This document shows, one piece after another, positions 1 through 5,647 of a stretch of DNA of 64,000 bases. Position 1 is the stretch's first letter; the number at the start of each line of letters is the position of its first letter. The stretch is from IMG/VR virus record IMGVR_UViG_3300037847_003323, positions 1,213 through 65,212 of that record; one strand, given 5' to 3'. The position numbers and the translations under genes were made by a program. The notes under the pieces were generated by a model, which saw only the letters and a list, made by a program, of their open reading frames with translations, was not told where the DNA came from and made no database searches. Source of the DNA: a virus.

Positions 1-111
1 TGTATTGTTGATGACTTCTTTTATGAAAAATACAATGGTGATATTGCAGAAAGAGATGAGTTAGTTGCCCTCTTATGTGATACAGTTTGCAAAAACTTTC
101 CTTCTAATTGA
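1..111 (+). CDS. C-terminal fragment of an unknown small protein (cut by window edge)
   Basis: An open frame enters from the left edge and stops at TGA 109-111, giving 36 residues ending in ..CKNFPSN. It is acidic with aromatic residues (DDFFYEKYNGD), like the small phage proteins that follow. The next gene starts one base after this stop, so both are probably on one transcript. The start lies outside the window and I do not recognise the family. Confidence 0.55.
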   Translation, partial: CIVDDFFYEKYNGDIAERDELVALLCDTVCKNFPSN

Positions 112-112
112 C

Positions 113-286
113 ATGAACCGCGATCAACTGCAAAACGACTACATCGAAAGCATCATTGATGGTATGGATCACAAGGACTTGTGGCAATATGTTTATGATA
201 CGATAGAGCAGAATCTTGAAAAATACAGTGACGAAGAGTTGGTGACAGAAGTAAAAGACTACTATCCACATCTTTTGGAGGAATGA
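113..286 (+). CDS. Small acidic protein of unknown function (57 aa)
   Basis: I choose ATG 113, directly after the upstream stop, rather than the TTG at 65 that would overlap the previous gene by 47 bases. The 57-residue product starts MNRDQLQND and is rich in Asp/Glu (SDEELVTEVKDYYPHLLEE at the C-terminus). It is predicted helical and soluble with no membrane segment. No clear Shine-Dalgarno is visible, consistent with translational coupling to the upstream frame. Short acidic proteins of this kind are common in early regions of T4-like phages, but nothing in it shows a function. Confidence 0.6.
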   Translation: MNRDQLQNDYIESIIDGMDHKDLWQYVYDTIEQNLEKYSDEELVTEVKDYYPHLLEE

Positions 287-293
287 TAAGAAT

Positions 294-354
294 ATGTGCC
301 AATAGTTTTACTGGCACATAATATCACCAAAACAGATTAAAACCTGTATTGTAT
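294..354 (+). repeat. 61-bp intergenic element, copy A (hairpin plus TGTATTGTAT box)
   Basis: The element begins with a perfect 8-bp inverted repeat, ATGTGCCA (294-301) and TGGCACAT (312-319), around a 10-base loop, and ends with TGTATTGTAT (345-354). A second copy of exactly the same length is at 880-940. About three quarters of the 61 positions match, and the hairpin and the terminal decamer are the best conserved parts. TATTAT at 352-357 could be a -10 box, but no -35 is visible. There is no U-run after the stem, so it is not a classical terminator. Confidence 0.75.
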
Positions 355-380
355 TATCAAGTTCAAAAGGAACCCAACCA

Positions 381-533
381 ATGACTGCTCAATTCAACAC
401 TTTCACTGAAGAAGAACAGTATCAAGAAATCTTCACGATGTTATTGATGAGTGGTGAATATCGCGAACAAGATATTGATGAGCAAGTAATGTATATCATG
501 GACAACCCTACTATTTTCCCTGAGTATTTTTGA
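381..533 (+). CDS. Small protein of unknown function (50 aa)
   Basis: ATG 381 is preceded by AAAGGAA at a normal ribosome-binding distance; the frame ends at TGA 531-533. The product (MTAQFNTFTEEEQYQEI...) is acidic and largely helical, ending in an aromatic/proline tail (NPTIFPEYF). It follows the first copy of the 61-bp element, so the element may drive or delimit it. I do not recognise the family. Confidence 0.6.
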   Translation: MTAQFNTFTEEEQYQEIFTMLLMSGEYREQDIDEQVMYIMDNPTIFPEYF

Positions 534-537
534 TTGA

Positions 538-693
538 ATGTTTACACTAGAAGAACTGAAGTATTTGGAACATGTTCTCAATCAAACGAGCAATTATACG
601 ATTGCTCAAGGAGAACAAATTAAGTTCACTTCAGTAACACATAAGAAGGTAAAGTCCAAAGTCCAAGAGTACATCCACCGCCTCACAATCTGA
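538..693 (+). CDS. Small basic protein of unknown function (51 aa)
   Basis: The frame starts at ATG 538, four bases after the previous stop, and ends at TGA 691-693, overlapping the start of the next gene (ATGA). The 51 residues split into an acidic N-terminal helix (FTLEELKYLEHVLNQ) and a basic C-terminal segment (THKKVKSKVQEYIHRL). The layout could suit a small nucleic-acid or protein adaptor, but that is speculation. The tight overlap on the 3' side supports it as a real gene in a 381-878 operon. Confidence 0.55.
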   Translation: MFTLEELKYLEHVLNQTSNYTIAQGEQIKFTSVTHKKVKSKVQEYIHRLTI

Positions 694-878
694 TGAAAAG
701 CAACACTCAAACCTATCTTGTTCGGGTTTACGATGAGTTCACCATGATGCAAGTTTCCCGCACAATGCCTACCAAACCAACAACAAATAAGGGCATCAAA
801 GCACAAAACAATCGAGTGCTAAAATGGGCACAAAAAACATATCCAAATCAAATTCGTTATGAGGTTGAAGCAATCTAA
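693..878 (+). CDS. Small basic protein of unknown function (61 aa)
   Basis: ATG 693 overlaps the stop of the preceding gene (ATGA), so translation is probably coupled. The 61-residue product begins MKSNTQTYLVRVYDEFTMM, a likely beta-hairpin, followed by a Lys/Arg-rich helix (RVLKWAQKTYPNQIRYEVEAI). It is the last gene of the small operon and ends two bases before the second copy of the 61-bp hairpin element. Family not recognised. Confidence 0.6.
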   Translation: MKSNTQTYLVRVYDEFTMMQVSRTMPTKPTTNKGIKAQNNRVLKWAQKTYPNQIRYEVEAI

Positions 879-879
879 T

Positions 880-940
880 ATGTGCCACTAATTCTACTGG
901 CACACAATTCTTCCAAATACAATCAAACCCTGTATTGTAT
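880..940 (+). repeat. 61-bp intergenic element, copy B (hairpin plus TGTATTGTAT box)
   Basis: Second copy of the element at 294-354, with no length difference. The stem is TGTGCCA (881-887) with TGGCACA (898-904) around a 10-base loop that differs in three positions from copy A; the terminal TGTATTGTAT is at 931-940. TATACA (938-943) overlapping the terminal box could be a -10 element. As in copy A, it sits directly between two small genes. Confidence 0.75.
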
Positions 941-1012
941 ACACATCAAGCAAATCCACCGATGAATCTTCTCAACTTCAAGAACCGCAATCCTCTTAAA
1001 GGTGAAGAACTT

Positions 1013-1468
1013 ATGAATCACACAATGGACTTCTATCTTGATAATGGAGAGTGGAATCCGAAGTATACAAAAACCGAGATGATTGCGAGCGCCGGTTATA
1101 CTGATGGTGAGAAAGTATTCTATGTCGAGTTTTATACCGAGTTGCTCAGCGCCAAGAATTTTACCCCTGGAATTGTTGCTGAAGATGATAAGAACCAAGA
1201 GCGTATTGATGACTTGATTGAGTTATATTCTGAAGAAGCAGTTGCTGCCTTTATTGAACTTTATGGCGAAGATTATTTGGATAACTTTGAAGATGCTTAT
1301 GTGGGAGAATTTGATTCAGAAGAAGATTTTGCAGAAGGATATACCACTGATTGTTATTCACTAGACTTGCCTGCATTTGTTGTAGTGGATTGGAAAATGA
1401 CTTGGGAATGTAATCTTAGGTATGATTATTCCTATGAGAATGGACACGTTTTCTGTGATAACTTCTGA
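1013..1468 (+). CDS. Acidic protein of unknown function (151 aa)
   Basis: I prefer ATG 1013 because AAAGGTGA lies about eight bases upstream. An in-frame ATG at 962 would add 17 residues but lacks a ribosome-binding site. The product is very acidic, with a run of Glu/Asp-rich helices in the centre (ELYSEEAVAAFIELYGEDYL) and an aromatic C-terminus. The composition resembles DNA-mimic or antirestriction (ArdA-like) proteins: ArdA-family proteins are elongated acidic proteins with FxDAYxGxF-type segments, and here 'FEDAYVGEFDSEEDFAEGY' is strikingly close to that motif. I therefore suggest an ArdA-like antirestriction protein, which would block type I restriction enzymes by mimicking DNA. Similarity is from memory and needs a profile search. 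Confidence 0.65.
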   Translation: MNHTMDFYLDNGEWNPKYTKTEMIASAGYTDGEKVFYVEFYTELLSAKNFTPGIVAEDDKNQERIDDLIELYSEEAVAAFIELYGEDYLDNFEDAYVGEFDSEEDFAEGYTTDCYSLDLPAFVVVDWKMTWECNLRYDYSYENGHVFCDNF

Positions 1469-1510
1469 GTAAAAAATATCAGTAAACATCAGTAAGATTG
1501 TCCTGGGTAA

Positions 1511-1539
1511 TTGACACTAAACTGCCTGTAATCTACACT
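1511..1539 (+). promoter_or_regulatory. Sigma70-type promoter for the 30-aa gene
   Basis: TTGACA (1511-1516), 17-base spacer, TACACT (1534-1539). The start codon of the next small gene is nine bases after the -10 box, so the leader would be very short or absent. Confidence 0.7.
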
Positions 1540-1547
1540 CATTTCTT

Positions 1548-1640
1548 ATGTCTAAAACCGAACTGTTTGATGTACTCGAAGCATGTGAATCTGGTTCTGA
1601 AATGATGTTAATCCTGGAGGCAATCGACGCCCTTTATTGA
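1548..1640 (+). CDS. Micro-protein of unknown function (30 aa)
   Basis: ATG 1548 to TGA 1638-1640 encodes MSKTELFDVLEACESGSEMM followed by ten residues ending AIDALY. It has its own strong promoter just upstream and an intrinsic terminator just downstream, an arrangement that argues for a dedicated monocistronic transcript. The peptide is predicted to be one or two acidic helices. It is too short for family assignment, and it has no evident ribosome-binding site because the predicted transcript is nearly leaderless. Confidence 0.6.
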   Translation: MSKTELFDVLEACESGSEMMLILEAIDALY

Positions 1641-1668
1641 TACATAGGCAACACACACAGGAATACTC

Positions 1669-1694
1669 AAAGGGGGCAAAAAACCCCCTTTTTT
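1669..1694 (+). terminator. Intrinsic terminator
   Basis: Stem AAAGGGGG (1669-1676), a short A-rich loop, CCCCC (1684-1688), then TTTTTT (1689-1694). It closes the 30-aa transcription unit and insulates the non-coding region that follows. Confidence 0.85.
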
Positions 1695-1718
1695 ATGTCA
1701 TATAGATAAAGATTATGC

Positions 1719-1812
1719 TTTTTTTATATTAAAAAAGGTTTTATAAATGTATTTGCGTTGTTTATACGTTATCCACAATGTGTGTGGAAAAGTGTTATCT
1801 ATGTGTGGAAAA
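1719..1812. other. Origin-like element: AT-rich tract and three DnaA-box-like 9-mers
   Basis: An AT-rich tract (about 1719-1755) is followed by TTATCCACA (1769-1777), identical to the E. coli DnaA R1 box, and by TGTGGAAAA twice (1783-1791 and 1804-1812), which is the reverse complement of TTTTCCACA, the box reported for cyanobacterial DnaA. The last two are 21 bp apart, two helical turns, and lie in an imperfect tandem repeat (GTTATC...TGTGTGGAAAA). No gene overlaps. The sequence matches are direct; the role as an origin or as a DnaA-binding decoy is inference. Confidence 0.55.
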
Positions 1813-1994
1813 CTTCTCTATTGATGTACTTTAAGGTGTCTGCTAAGTGTCTCTGAAGCACCTGTAAAGACACTCATTAAATGTACTCAGGTGTTGTGAT
1901 CTTAGCGTCCATTCTATCACCCTCTCGCAGAAAAGTCAAGAGGGGCGGCGTTAGAAATTCCAGACATATAACAACACAAAATATCAGCGTCCCT
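1813..1994. other. Non-coding remainder of the long intergenic gap
   Basis: No open frame with a plausible start is visible. Two inverted repeats can be seen: CACCTG (1859-1864) with CAGGTG (1888-1893), and CCCTCT (1920-1925) with AGAGGG (1939-1944). Both are modest and lack a U-run, so they may be structural parts of a leader or of the adjoining DnaA-box region. Otherwise I see nothing. Confidence 0.5.
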
Positions 1995-2002
1995 TATAAA
2001 TA
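1995..2002 (+). promoter_or_regulatory. Late-promoter octamer TATAAATA
   Basis: A perfect match to the T4 late-promoter -10 element recognised by gp55. It lies 13 bases upstream of the -35 box of a sigma70-type promoter, so the gene at 2072 may have both early and late start sites. Confidence 0.55.
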
Positions 2003-2014
2003 TTCGATGGTACG

Positions 2015-2043
2015 TTGACATAATATCTCTGGTAGTTTATACT
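2015..2043 (+). promoter_or_regulatory. Sigma70-type promoter for the 57-aa gene
   Basis: TTGACA (2015-2020), 17-base spacer, TATACT (2038-2043). This is a near-consensus host promoter, 28 bases before ATG 2072. Confidence 0.8.
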
Positions 2044-2071
2044 AAGAAAGCATCTACTTCGGAGTCTCACA

Positions 2072-2245
2072 ATGCCTGCTATCTATCATCAAGCACAAAA
2101 GAGTAAGTATCGCATCACGTTGGAAATTGATGCACTTGGTGACTTTAATCCGCATCAGATTAACTGGGAAGAGTTATTCGATTTGCAGGGAGATGAGACA
2201 GTGGAAAGTTATATCGAAGACTTATCAAATCCTGGGCATTGGTGA
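2072..2245 (+). CDS. Small protein of unknown function (57 aa)
   Basis: ATG 2072 follows CGGAGTCTCACA, where GGAG can serve as ribosome-binding site; the stop is TGA 2243-2245. The product begins MPAIYHQAQKSKYRITLEID and continues with an acidic, aromatic second half (NWEELFDLQGDETVESYIED). The first half has the alternation of a beta-hairpin. It is the first gene after the origin-like gap and has a strong host-type promoter, so it is probably expressed early. Family not recognised. Confidence 0.65.
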   Translation: MPAIYHQAQKSKYRITLEIDALGDFNPHQINWEELFDLQGDETVESYIEDLSNPGHW

Positions 2246-2338
2246 TACTTAGTGAATCACCGTTAGTATCAGTACCATAGATTATGTGTATATCATCAGT
2301 GTATATGCCAGTGTAACTAGTGGCACAGTGATGGTAGT

Positions 2339-2367
2339 TTGGCAGTGAATCTGTGCAAATATAGGTA
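2339..2367 (+). promoter_or_regulatory. Possible weak sigma70-type promoter
   Basis: TTGGCA (2339-2344), 17-base spacer, TAGGTA (2362-2367). Only partial matches, but the spacing and the location 17 bases before the next gene's start are right. Confidence 0.35.
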
Positions 2368-2384
2368 CATCAAAGGAACAGCAC

Positions 2385-2618
2385 ATGTCCACTCCAATCT
2401 TCACAATCTCCCCCGAAATGCAGTCTGCTTGGGATGACATCATGGGGCAGATGATTGTCTTCGTTAATGATACAAATGCAGACGTAGATATGGCATACGA
2501 TTGGGTATGTGAGATGCTGGATATTCCGTCGTTCGTTGACAACAACCGTGCATGGGATTCGTTCTATGATACGTGGGAATCTTGTGACAATCGTTGTTAT
2601 CAACAGTTGCGCTACTGA
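2385..2618 (+). CDS. Small acidic protein of unknown function (77 aa)
   Basis: ATG 2385 is preceded by AAAGGA. The 77-residue product (MSTPIFTISPEMQSAWDDIM...) is acidic and Trp/Cys-rich (two Cys in the last 12 residues plus one in VCEML), with mostly helical prediction. It stands alone between two non-coding gaps of 139 and 176 bases. Nothing recognisable; the richness in Asp and aromatic residues matches other small proteins in this block. Confidence 0.65.
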   Translation: MSTPIFTISPEMQSAWDDIMGQMIVFVNDTNADVDMAYDWVCEMLDIPSFVDNNRAWDSFYDTWESCDNRCYQQLRY

Positions 2619-2630
2619 TTGTTACTTAGT

Positions 2631-2658
2631 GGGGGGACAGTTCTTGACAGTCTCCCCC
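2631..2658 (+). other. Hairpin carrying a -35 box in its loop
   Basis: GGGGGGAC (2631-2638) can pair, with one bulge, with GTCTCCCCC (2650-2658), leaving TTGACA (2644-2649) in the loop. There is no U-run, so it is not a normal terminator for the upstream gene. Confidence 0.45.
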
Positions 2659-2673
2659 GTAATGTGCTAGAAT
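2644..2673 (+). promoter_or_regulatory. Sigma70-type promoter with a structured leader
   Basis: TTGACA (2644-2649), 18-base spacer, TAGAAT (2668-2673). The predicted leader up to ATG 2795 is about 115 bases and contains a G5...C6 inverted repeat (2700-2704 with 2726-2731) separated by 21 bases, so the transcript start is followed by a potential long stem-loop. Confidence 0.65.
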
Positions 2674-2794
2674 CAGTGTTAGGCAGTGATGCCGATTTAG
2701 GGGGTGTTTGTGTTATTTTGCGTTGCCCCCCGTATATAAAATCCCTAACTACCCTAACCTACAGAGGTGACAAAACGCCATCTCTATATCACTC

Positions 2795-2953
2795 ATGAAA
2801 AAAAATTCCCGGAGATATAAAGAACCCTACTGGAGTTTTTGGAGAGTTGTATTAGCGGGGTGGTGTATCAGATATCCTAGAACAATGAGTAAGGTAGTGT
2901 TAATACCACTTGCCTTTATTATTGTGTTGATATATAATGCTATAGCGAGTTAG
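2795..2953 (+). CDS. Small membrane protein of unknown function (52 aa)
   Basis: ATG 2795 to TAG 2951-2953 encodes a basic, Trp-rich N-terminal half (KEPYWSFWRVVLAGWC) followed by one strong membrane segment (KVVLIPLAFIIVLIYNAIA, about residues 33-51). Positive residues before the segment predict an N-in orientation. Small single-span proteins in phage early regions often act on the host envelope, but no specific role is visible. There is no clear ribosome-binding site. It lies downstream of a good promoter, and the promoter of the next gene is inside its 3' end. Confidence 0.6.
   Translation: MKKNSRRYKEPYWSFWRVVLAGWCIRYPRTMSKVVLIPLAFIIVLIYNAIAS
2910..2938 (+). promoter_or_regulatory. Sigma70-type promoter inside the membrane-protein gene
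   Basis: TTGCCT (2910-2915), 17-base spacer, TATAAT (2933-2938). It points at the 64-aa gene at 2992 and lies within the 3' end of the preceding frame. Confidence 0.7.
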
Positions 2954-2991
2954 ACTCGTAGAAAAAAAATCCGGAGGAAAAAAATCCCCCT

Positions 2992-3186
2992 ATGGAGAAA
3001 ATTTATCACATCTATGCGAAAGGAGAGTGTCTCTACAATAACTTGACTGAACAACAATTTAATAGTACCTGGCAACAATTGCAAGGTATGGTTGGGTTAA
3101 TGAAGACAGAGTATGCTCAAGAGGACTTGACATATGAGGAAGTATTCTTGTTAACCGAACAAGTAAATGAAGAACAATCGTATTGA
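2992..3186 (+). CDS. Small acidic protein of unknown function (64 aa)
   Basis: ATG 2992 follows a textbook ribosome-binding site (GGAGG) 17 bases upstream, with a second possible weak one nearer. The product (MEKIYHIYAKGECLYNNLTE...) starts with a likely beta-strand pair and then helices (EEVFLLTEQVNEEQS). Proteins with a short 'IYHIYAKGECLYN' start look like conserved small cyanophage proteins seen near the glycosyltransferase gene, but I cannot name a family. The downstream promoter overlaps its last codon and stop. Confidence 0.65.
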   Translation: MEKIYHIYAKGECLYNNLTEQQFNSTWQQLQGMVGLMKTEYAQEDLTYEEVFLLTEQVNEEQSY

Positions 3187-3211
3187 CATACTATACATAA
3201 CATACTAGAAT
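3183..3211 (+). promoter_or_regulatory. Sigma70-type promoter for the glycosyltransferase-like gene
   Basis: TTGACA (3183-3188), 17-base spacer, TAGAAT (3206-3211), 23 bases before ATG 3235. The -35 box overlaps the stop codon of the preceding gene. Confidence 0.8.
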
Positions 3212-3234
3212 TGAACTGAAGTAATTTTAAACTC

Positions 3235-4008
3235 ATGGCAAAAGGATTCACTGTAAAGACTACTCCTCCTAAGAAGAAGACAGAGGATTGGGACATTGAA
3301 GCAATTAAAGAGAGGATGAAAGGCAAGAGTATTGTCTTCTGTCTACCTGGACGAGGATGCTCTTATATCTTCATGAAGAACTTCGTACAACTGTGCTTTG
3401 ATATGGTACAGAATGGAATGAGTATTCAGATTAGTCAAGATTACTCTTCTATGGTTAACTTTGCACGTTGTAAGTGTTTGGGTGCAAATGTCCTTCGCGG
3501 TCCTGATCAGATTCCTTGGGATGGTAAGTTGAAGTATGATTATCAACTGTGGATTGACTCGGATATTGTCTTTGACACAAACAAATTCTGGCAGTTGTGT
3601 GATCTTGCTGTCTCTGAAGATGGCACAGAACGTGAAATCACTGCTGGGTGGTATGCCACAGAAGACGGCAGGACTACCTCTGTTGCACATTGGTTAGAAG
3701 AAGATGACTTCCGCAAGAATGGTGGAGTCATGAATCATGAAACTGTTGAATCTATTTCTAAGCGTAAGAAACCTTTCACTGTTGATTACACTGGATTTGG
3801 TTGGGTAATGATTAAGAATGGAGTGTTTGAGAATAAGGAGATGAAGTATCCTTGGTTTGCTCCTAAGATGCAAGTCTTTGAATCTGGTGCTGTTCAGGAC
3901 ATGTGTGGTGAAGACGTATCATTCTGTCTGGATGCCATTGAAGCAGGTTATGAGATCTGGTGCGACCCTCGTATCAGAGTTGGGCACGAAAAGTCTCGTA
4001 TCATCTGA
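3235..4008 (+). CDS. Glycosyltransferase-like protein (GT-A fold, DxD motif)
   Basis: The 257-residue protein has the marks of a GT-A glycosyltransferase. After a short basic N-terminus (residues 1-18) comes a beta-strand with a Gly-rich turn (IVFCLPGRGCSY, about 33-44), then QLWIDSDIVF with the metal-binding Asp-Ser-Asp at about 108-110. The C-terminal block has GEDVSFCLDAIEAGYEIWCD with Glu-Asp at about 226-227 and a late VGHEK His at about 251, as in GT2-type enzymes. It would transfer a sugar from a nucleotide donor in the cytoplasm; the acceptor (phage DNA base, virion protein or host glycan) cannot be told. It has its own promoter and overlaps the next start by one base. Likely conserved in cyanophages; exact family not certain. 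Confidence 0.7.
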   Translation: MAKGFTVKTTPPKKKTEDWDIEAIKERMKGKSIVFCLPGRGCSYIFMKNFVQLCFDMVQNGMSIQISQDYSSMVNFARCKCLGANVLRGPDQIPWDGKLKYDYQLWIDSDIVFDTNKFWQLCDLAVSEDGTEREITAGWYATEDGRTTSVAHWLEEDDFRKNGGVMNHETVESISKRKKPFTVDYTGFGWVMIKNGVFENKEMKYPWFAPKMQVFESGAVQDMCGEDVSFCLDAIEAGYEIWCDPRIRVGHEKSRII

Positions 4009-4211
4009 TGTATAATGTTGTCTATAAAGACATCGTAATGTATCGAAACCTCAGTGACGAACGTGCCGCTGAGGTTTTATTAGACTTATCTGAGCGTTTT
4101 TACTCGGATGAAGATTTTAACATAGAACAATTAAAACTGGAGCAAGTTCATGGCAATGATGAAGAACGGCAATTACGTGCCGAGTCAACCGAAGAAAACT
4201 CGCCAAGGTAG
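4008..4211 (+). CDS. Small acidic protein of unknown function (67 aa)
   Basis: I choose ATG 4008, which overlaps the glycosyltransferase stop (TGATG), rather than the upstream TTG 3960. The product has a convincing helical core (ERAAEVLLDLSERFYSDED) and a low-complexity charged tail. The last 62 bases overlap the next gene in another frame, so the tail may be constrained by that gene and not by its own function. ATG 4038 is a possible alternative start. No family recognised. Confidence 0.6.
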   Translation: MYNVVYKDIVMYRNLSDERAAEVLLDLSERFYSDEDFNIEQLKLEQVHGNDEERQLRAESTEENSPR

Positions 4212-4284
4212 TTCACAATATACAAAACTGGCGGCATCATCCCGTAATGGTAAAAAGAAAGCATATCGTGGACAAGGCAAATGA
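4150..4284 (+). CDS. Small very basic protein (44 aa)
   Basis: ATG 4150 to TGA 4282-4284 encodes MAMMKNGNYVPSQPKKTRQG plus 24 residues rich in Lys/Arg/Ser/Gly (RNGKKKAYRGQGK at the end). GGAGC upstream (4139-4143) is a plausible ribosome-binding site. It overlaps the 3' end of the preceding gene by 62 bases in another frame and the next gene by four bases. The strong positive charge and lack of hydrophobic core suggest an unstructured nucleic-acid or ribosome-binding peptide; this is inference. Its codon pattern and clean coupling on both sides make me think it is real. Confidence 0.6.
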   Translation: MAMMKNGNYVPSQPKKTRQGSSQYTKLAASSRNGKKKAYRGQGK

Positions 4285-4451
4285 TGAAACAATATCCATA
4301 TCAAGTTACCTATAAGTTGAAGAGTACAGGTAATAAGAGGTTGAGTAAAAGAGTAGAAGCAGCATGTCAGGCGGAAGCAAAACGATTGTTTGAAGCAGAT
4401 ATGCCATCAGCTACGATTCTTTATGCTACACCACTACCTCAAAATCGCTAA
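4281..4451 (+). CDS. Small basic protein of unknown function (56 aa)
   Basis: Starts at ATG 4281 (or the adjacent ATG 4284) overlapping the previous stop, and ends at TAA 4449-4451. The product MMKQYPYQVTYKLKSTGNKR continues with a helix (RVEAACQAEAKRLFEA) and a C-terminal strand (PSATILYATPLP). The beta-alpha-beta pattern with a conserved-looking 'YQVTYKLKSTGNKR' hairpin resembles small phage adaptor folds. Function unknown. It ends the early-type gene block; a 78-base gap separates it from the next gene. Confidence 0.6.
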   Translation: MMKQYPYQVTYKLKSTGNKRLSKRVEAACQAEAKRLFEADMPSATILYATPLPQNR

Positions 4452-4529
4452 AACCCTACATACCTTTGTATGGTTTGAACGGGAAGCTCTAGGTTCTTTG
4501 AATACATAGAGGCAGATACATTAATTAAC

Positions 4530-5225
4530 ATGGCTGCACTGATATGTAACCTACCTTCTGTAGAAGTATGGGTAAGAAAAGAATATTTAACAGATCATCA
4601 GTCTGGATGGGGTGAATTTGTAAAAGGCGTCTGGGTATCGGCTAAGTCGATTCCTGGGCGCACTTTTTATTTTGAGACATATTTACCAGAATATGCTGCA
4701 ATGTATGATAAATTGCCAATTAGTGCCTTTGTATCTGCACCGGAAACTCCCAGTCCAGATATGAATCTACCTAATTTACAATTTTGGAACTGTATGGACT
4801 ATGGTGTAGTGTCTGTCACCAAGCAATTCATCGGTTCTATGGACTATGAACTGTATACAAGAGACTTTGGCATTCAAAAAGGAACTTACATTTGCACATT
4901 AGACAATTATCATCAGGATCCTGAGGTAGTTGACTATGCAACAAGTGAAAATCCTGCTGAACATAAGTCTCATAACCTAATTGAATTGGAAAATGGACAG
5001 TATGCACTGTATCCAAACAACAGAATGCGAATTTATGACAACAGTTTGACGCCTGTTGAACCAAAAATGCCTGATTTTAAGGTGTCAACACAGTATTATC
5101 AGGTAGAAAATGGGTTTGAACGCCTTGGAATGGGTAGAGAAGACGAATATTTCTGGAAAACCTCTAAAGAGAGGGCAGAAATTGAAAATATTGGTGAAGA
5201 ATCTTCCGAAGAGGGTGATAAATAA
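4530..5225 (+). CDS. Conserved cyanophage-type protein upstream of gp25, function unknown (231 aa)
   Basis: The 231-residue protein is rich in aromatic residues and beta prediction, starts MAALICNLPSVEVWVRKEYL and has a charged, acidic C-terminal tail (SEEGDK). The fragment 'GWGEFVKGVWVSAKSIPGRT' suggests a small beta-barrel fold. It sits immediately before the baseplate operon, so it may be an assembly or virion protein, yet nothing shows a domain I can name. The last two codons and the stop form GATAAATAA, which doubles as a late-promoter octamer for gene 25. Confidence 0.6.
   Translation: MAALICNLPSVEVWVRKEYLTDHQSGWGEFVKGVWVSAKSIPGRTFYFETYLPEYAAMYDKLPISAFVSAPETPSPDMNLPNLQFWNCMDYGVVSVTKQFIGSMDYELYTRDFGIQKGTYICTLDNYHQDPEVVDYATSENPAEHKSHNLIELENGQYALYPNNRMRIYDNSLTPVEPKMPDFKVSTQYYQVENGFERLGMGREDEYFWKTSKERAEIENIGEESSEEGDK
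5217..5224 (+). promoter_or_regulatory. Late-promoter-like octamer GATAAATA before gene 25
   Basis: Seven of eight bases match T4 TATAAATA. It overlaps the final codons of the upstream gene and lies 21 bases before the gp25 start, the correct place for transcription of the baseplate genes. Confidence 0.5.
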
Positions 5226-5245
5226 AACATAGAATACAATATTAA

Positions 5246-5647
5246 ATGCCAGTACAGCGCCAAAGTAAGAAATTTAAGGACATTTCGTCCAGTTTTCAGG
5301 TGAATCCCATCACTTTTGACTTGCTGGCGCTTACAAATGCGAATGCAATTCAACGTTCTATTAGAAATCTTGTTCTTACGGGGCAAGGTGAGCGATTTTT
5401 CCAACCAGAATTGGGTTCACAGGTAAATAATTTACTGTTTAGTCAACTTGATGAGATTACAGCATCGCAAGTTAAGGATGAAATTGAAAATGTAATCACA
5501 ATTTATGAACCAAGAGTGGAATTGATTGAAGTTACAGTCAATCCCGACTTCGATACCAATGAATTGAACTGCACAGTGGAGTATAACATCATTGGTGCTG
5601 AGGTAGCACCACAACAGTTAACGTTTGCATTACAGCCGACACGATAA
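5246..5647 (+). CDS. 25: Baseplate wedge subunit gp25
   Basis: The 133-residue length and the sequence pattern fit T4 gp25, a lysozyme-like-fold wedge protein that with gp6 and gp53 forms the core bundle joining wedge and hub/sheath. Family signatures include ANAIQRSIRNLVLTGQGERF and FQPELGSQVNNLLF (about residues 31-65), the 'one-G-E-R-F-x-P' region, then EPRVELIEV near residues 89-97. The stop overlaps the gp6 start (TAATG), matching the known stoichiometric partnership of the two proteins. Transcribed from the late octamer at 5217. Confidence 0.93.
   Translation: MPVQRQSKKFKDISSSFQVNPITFDLLALTNANAIQRSIRNLVLTGQGERFFQPELGSQVNNLLFSQLDEITASQVKDEIENVITIYEPRVELIEVTVNPDFDTNELNCTVEYNIIGAEVAPQQLTFALQPTR

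Noticed and set aside
1742-1749. TATAAATG as a late promoter
   Set aside because: One mismatch, in an AT-rich tract, more than 300 bases from the next gene, with a perfect octamer nearer to that gene at 1995.
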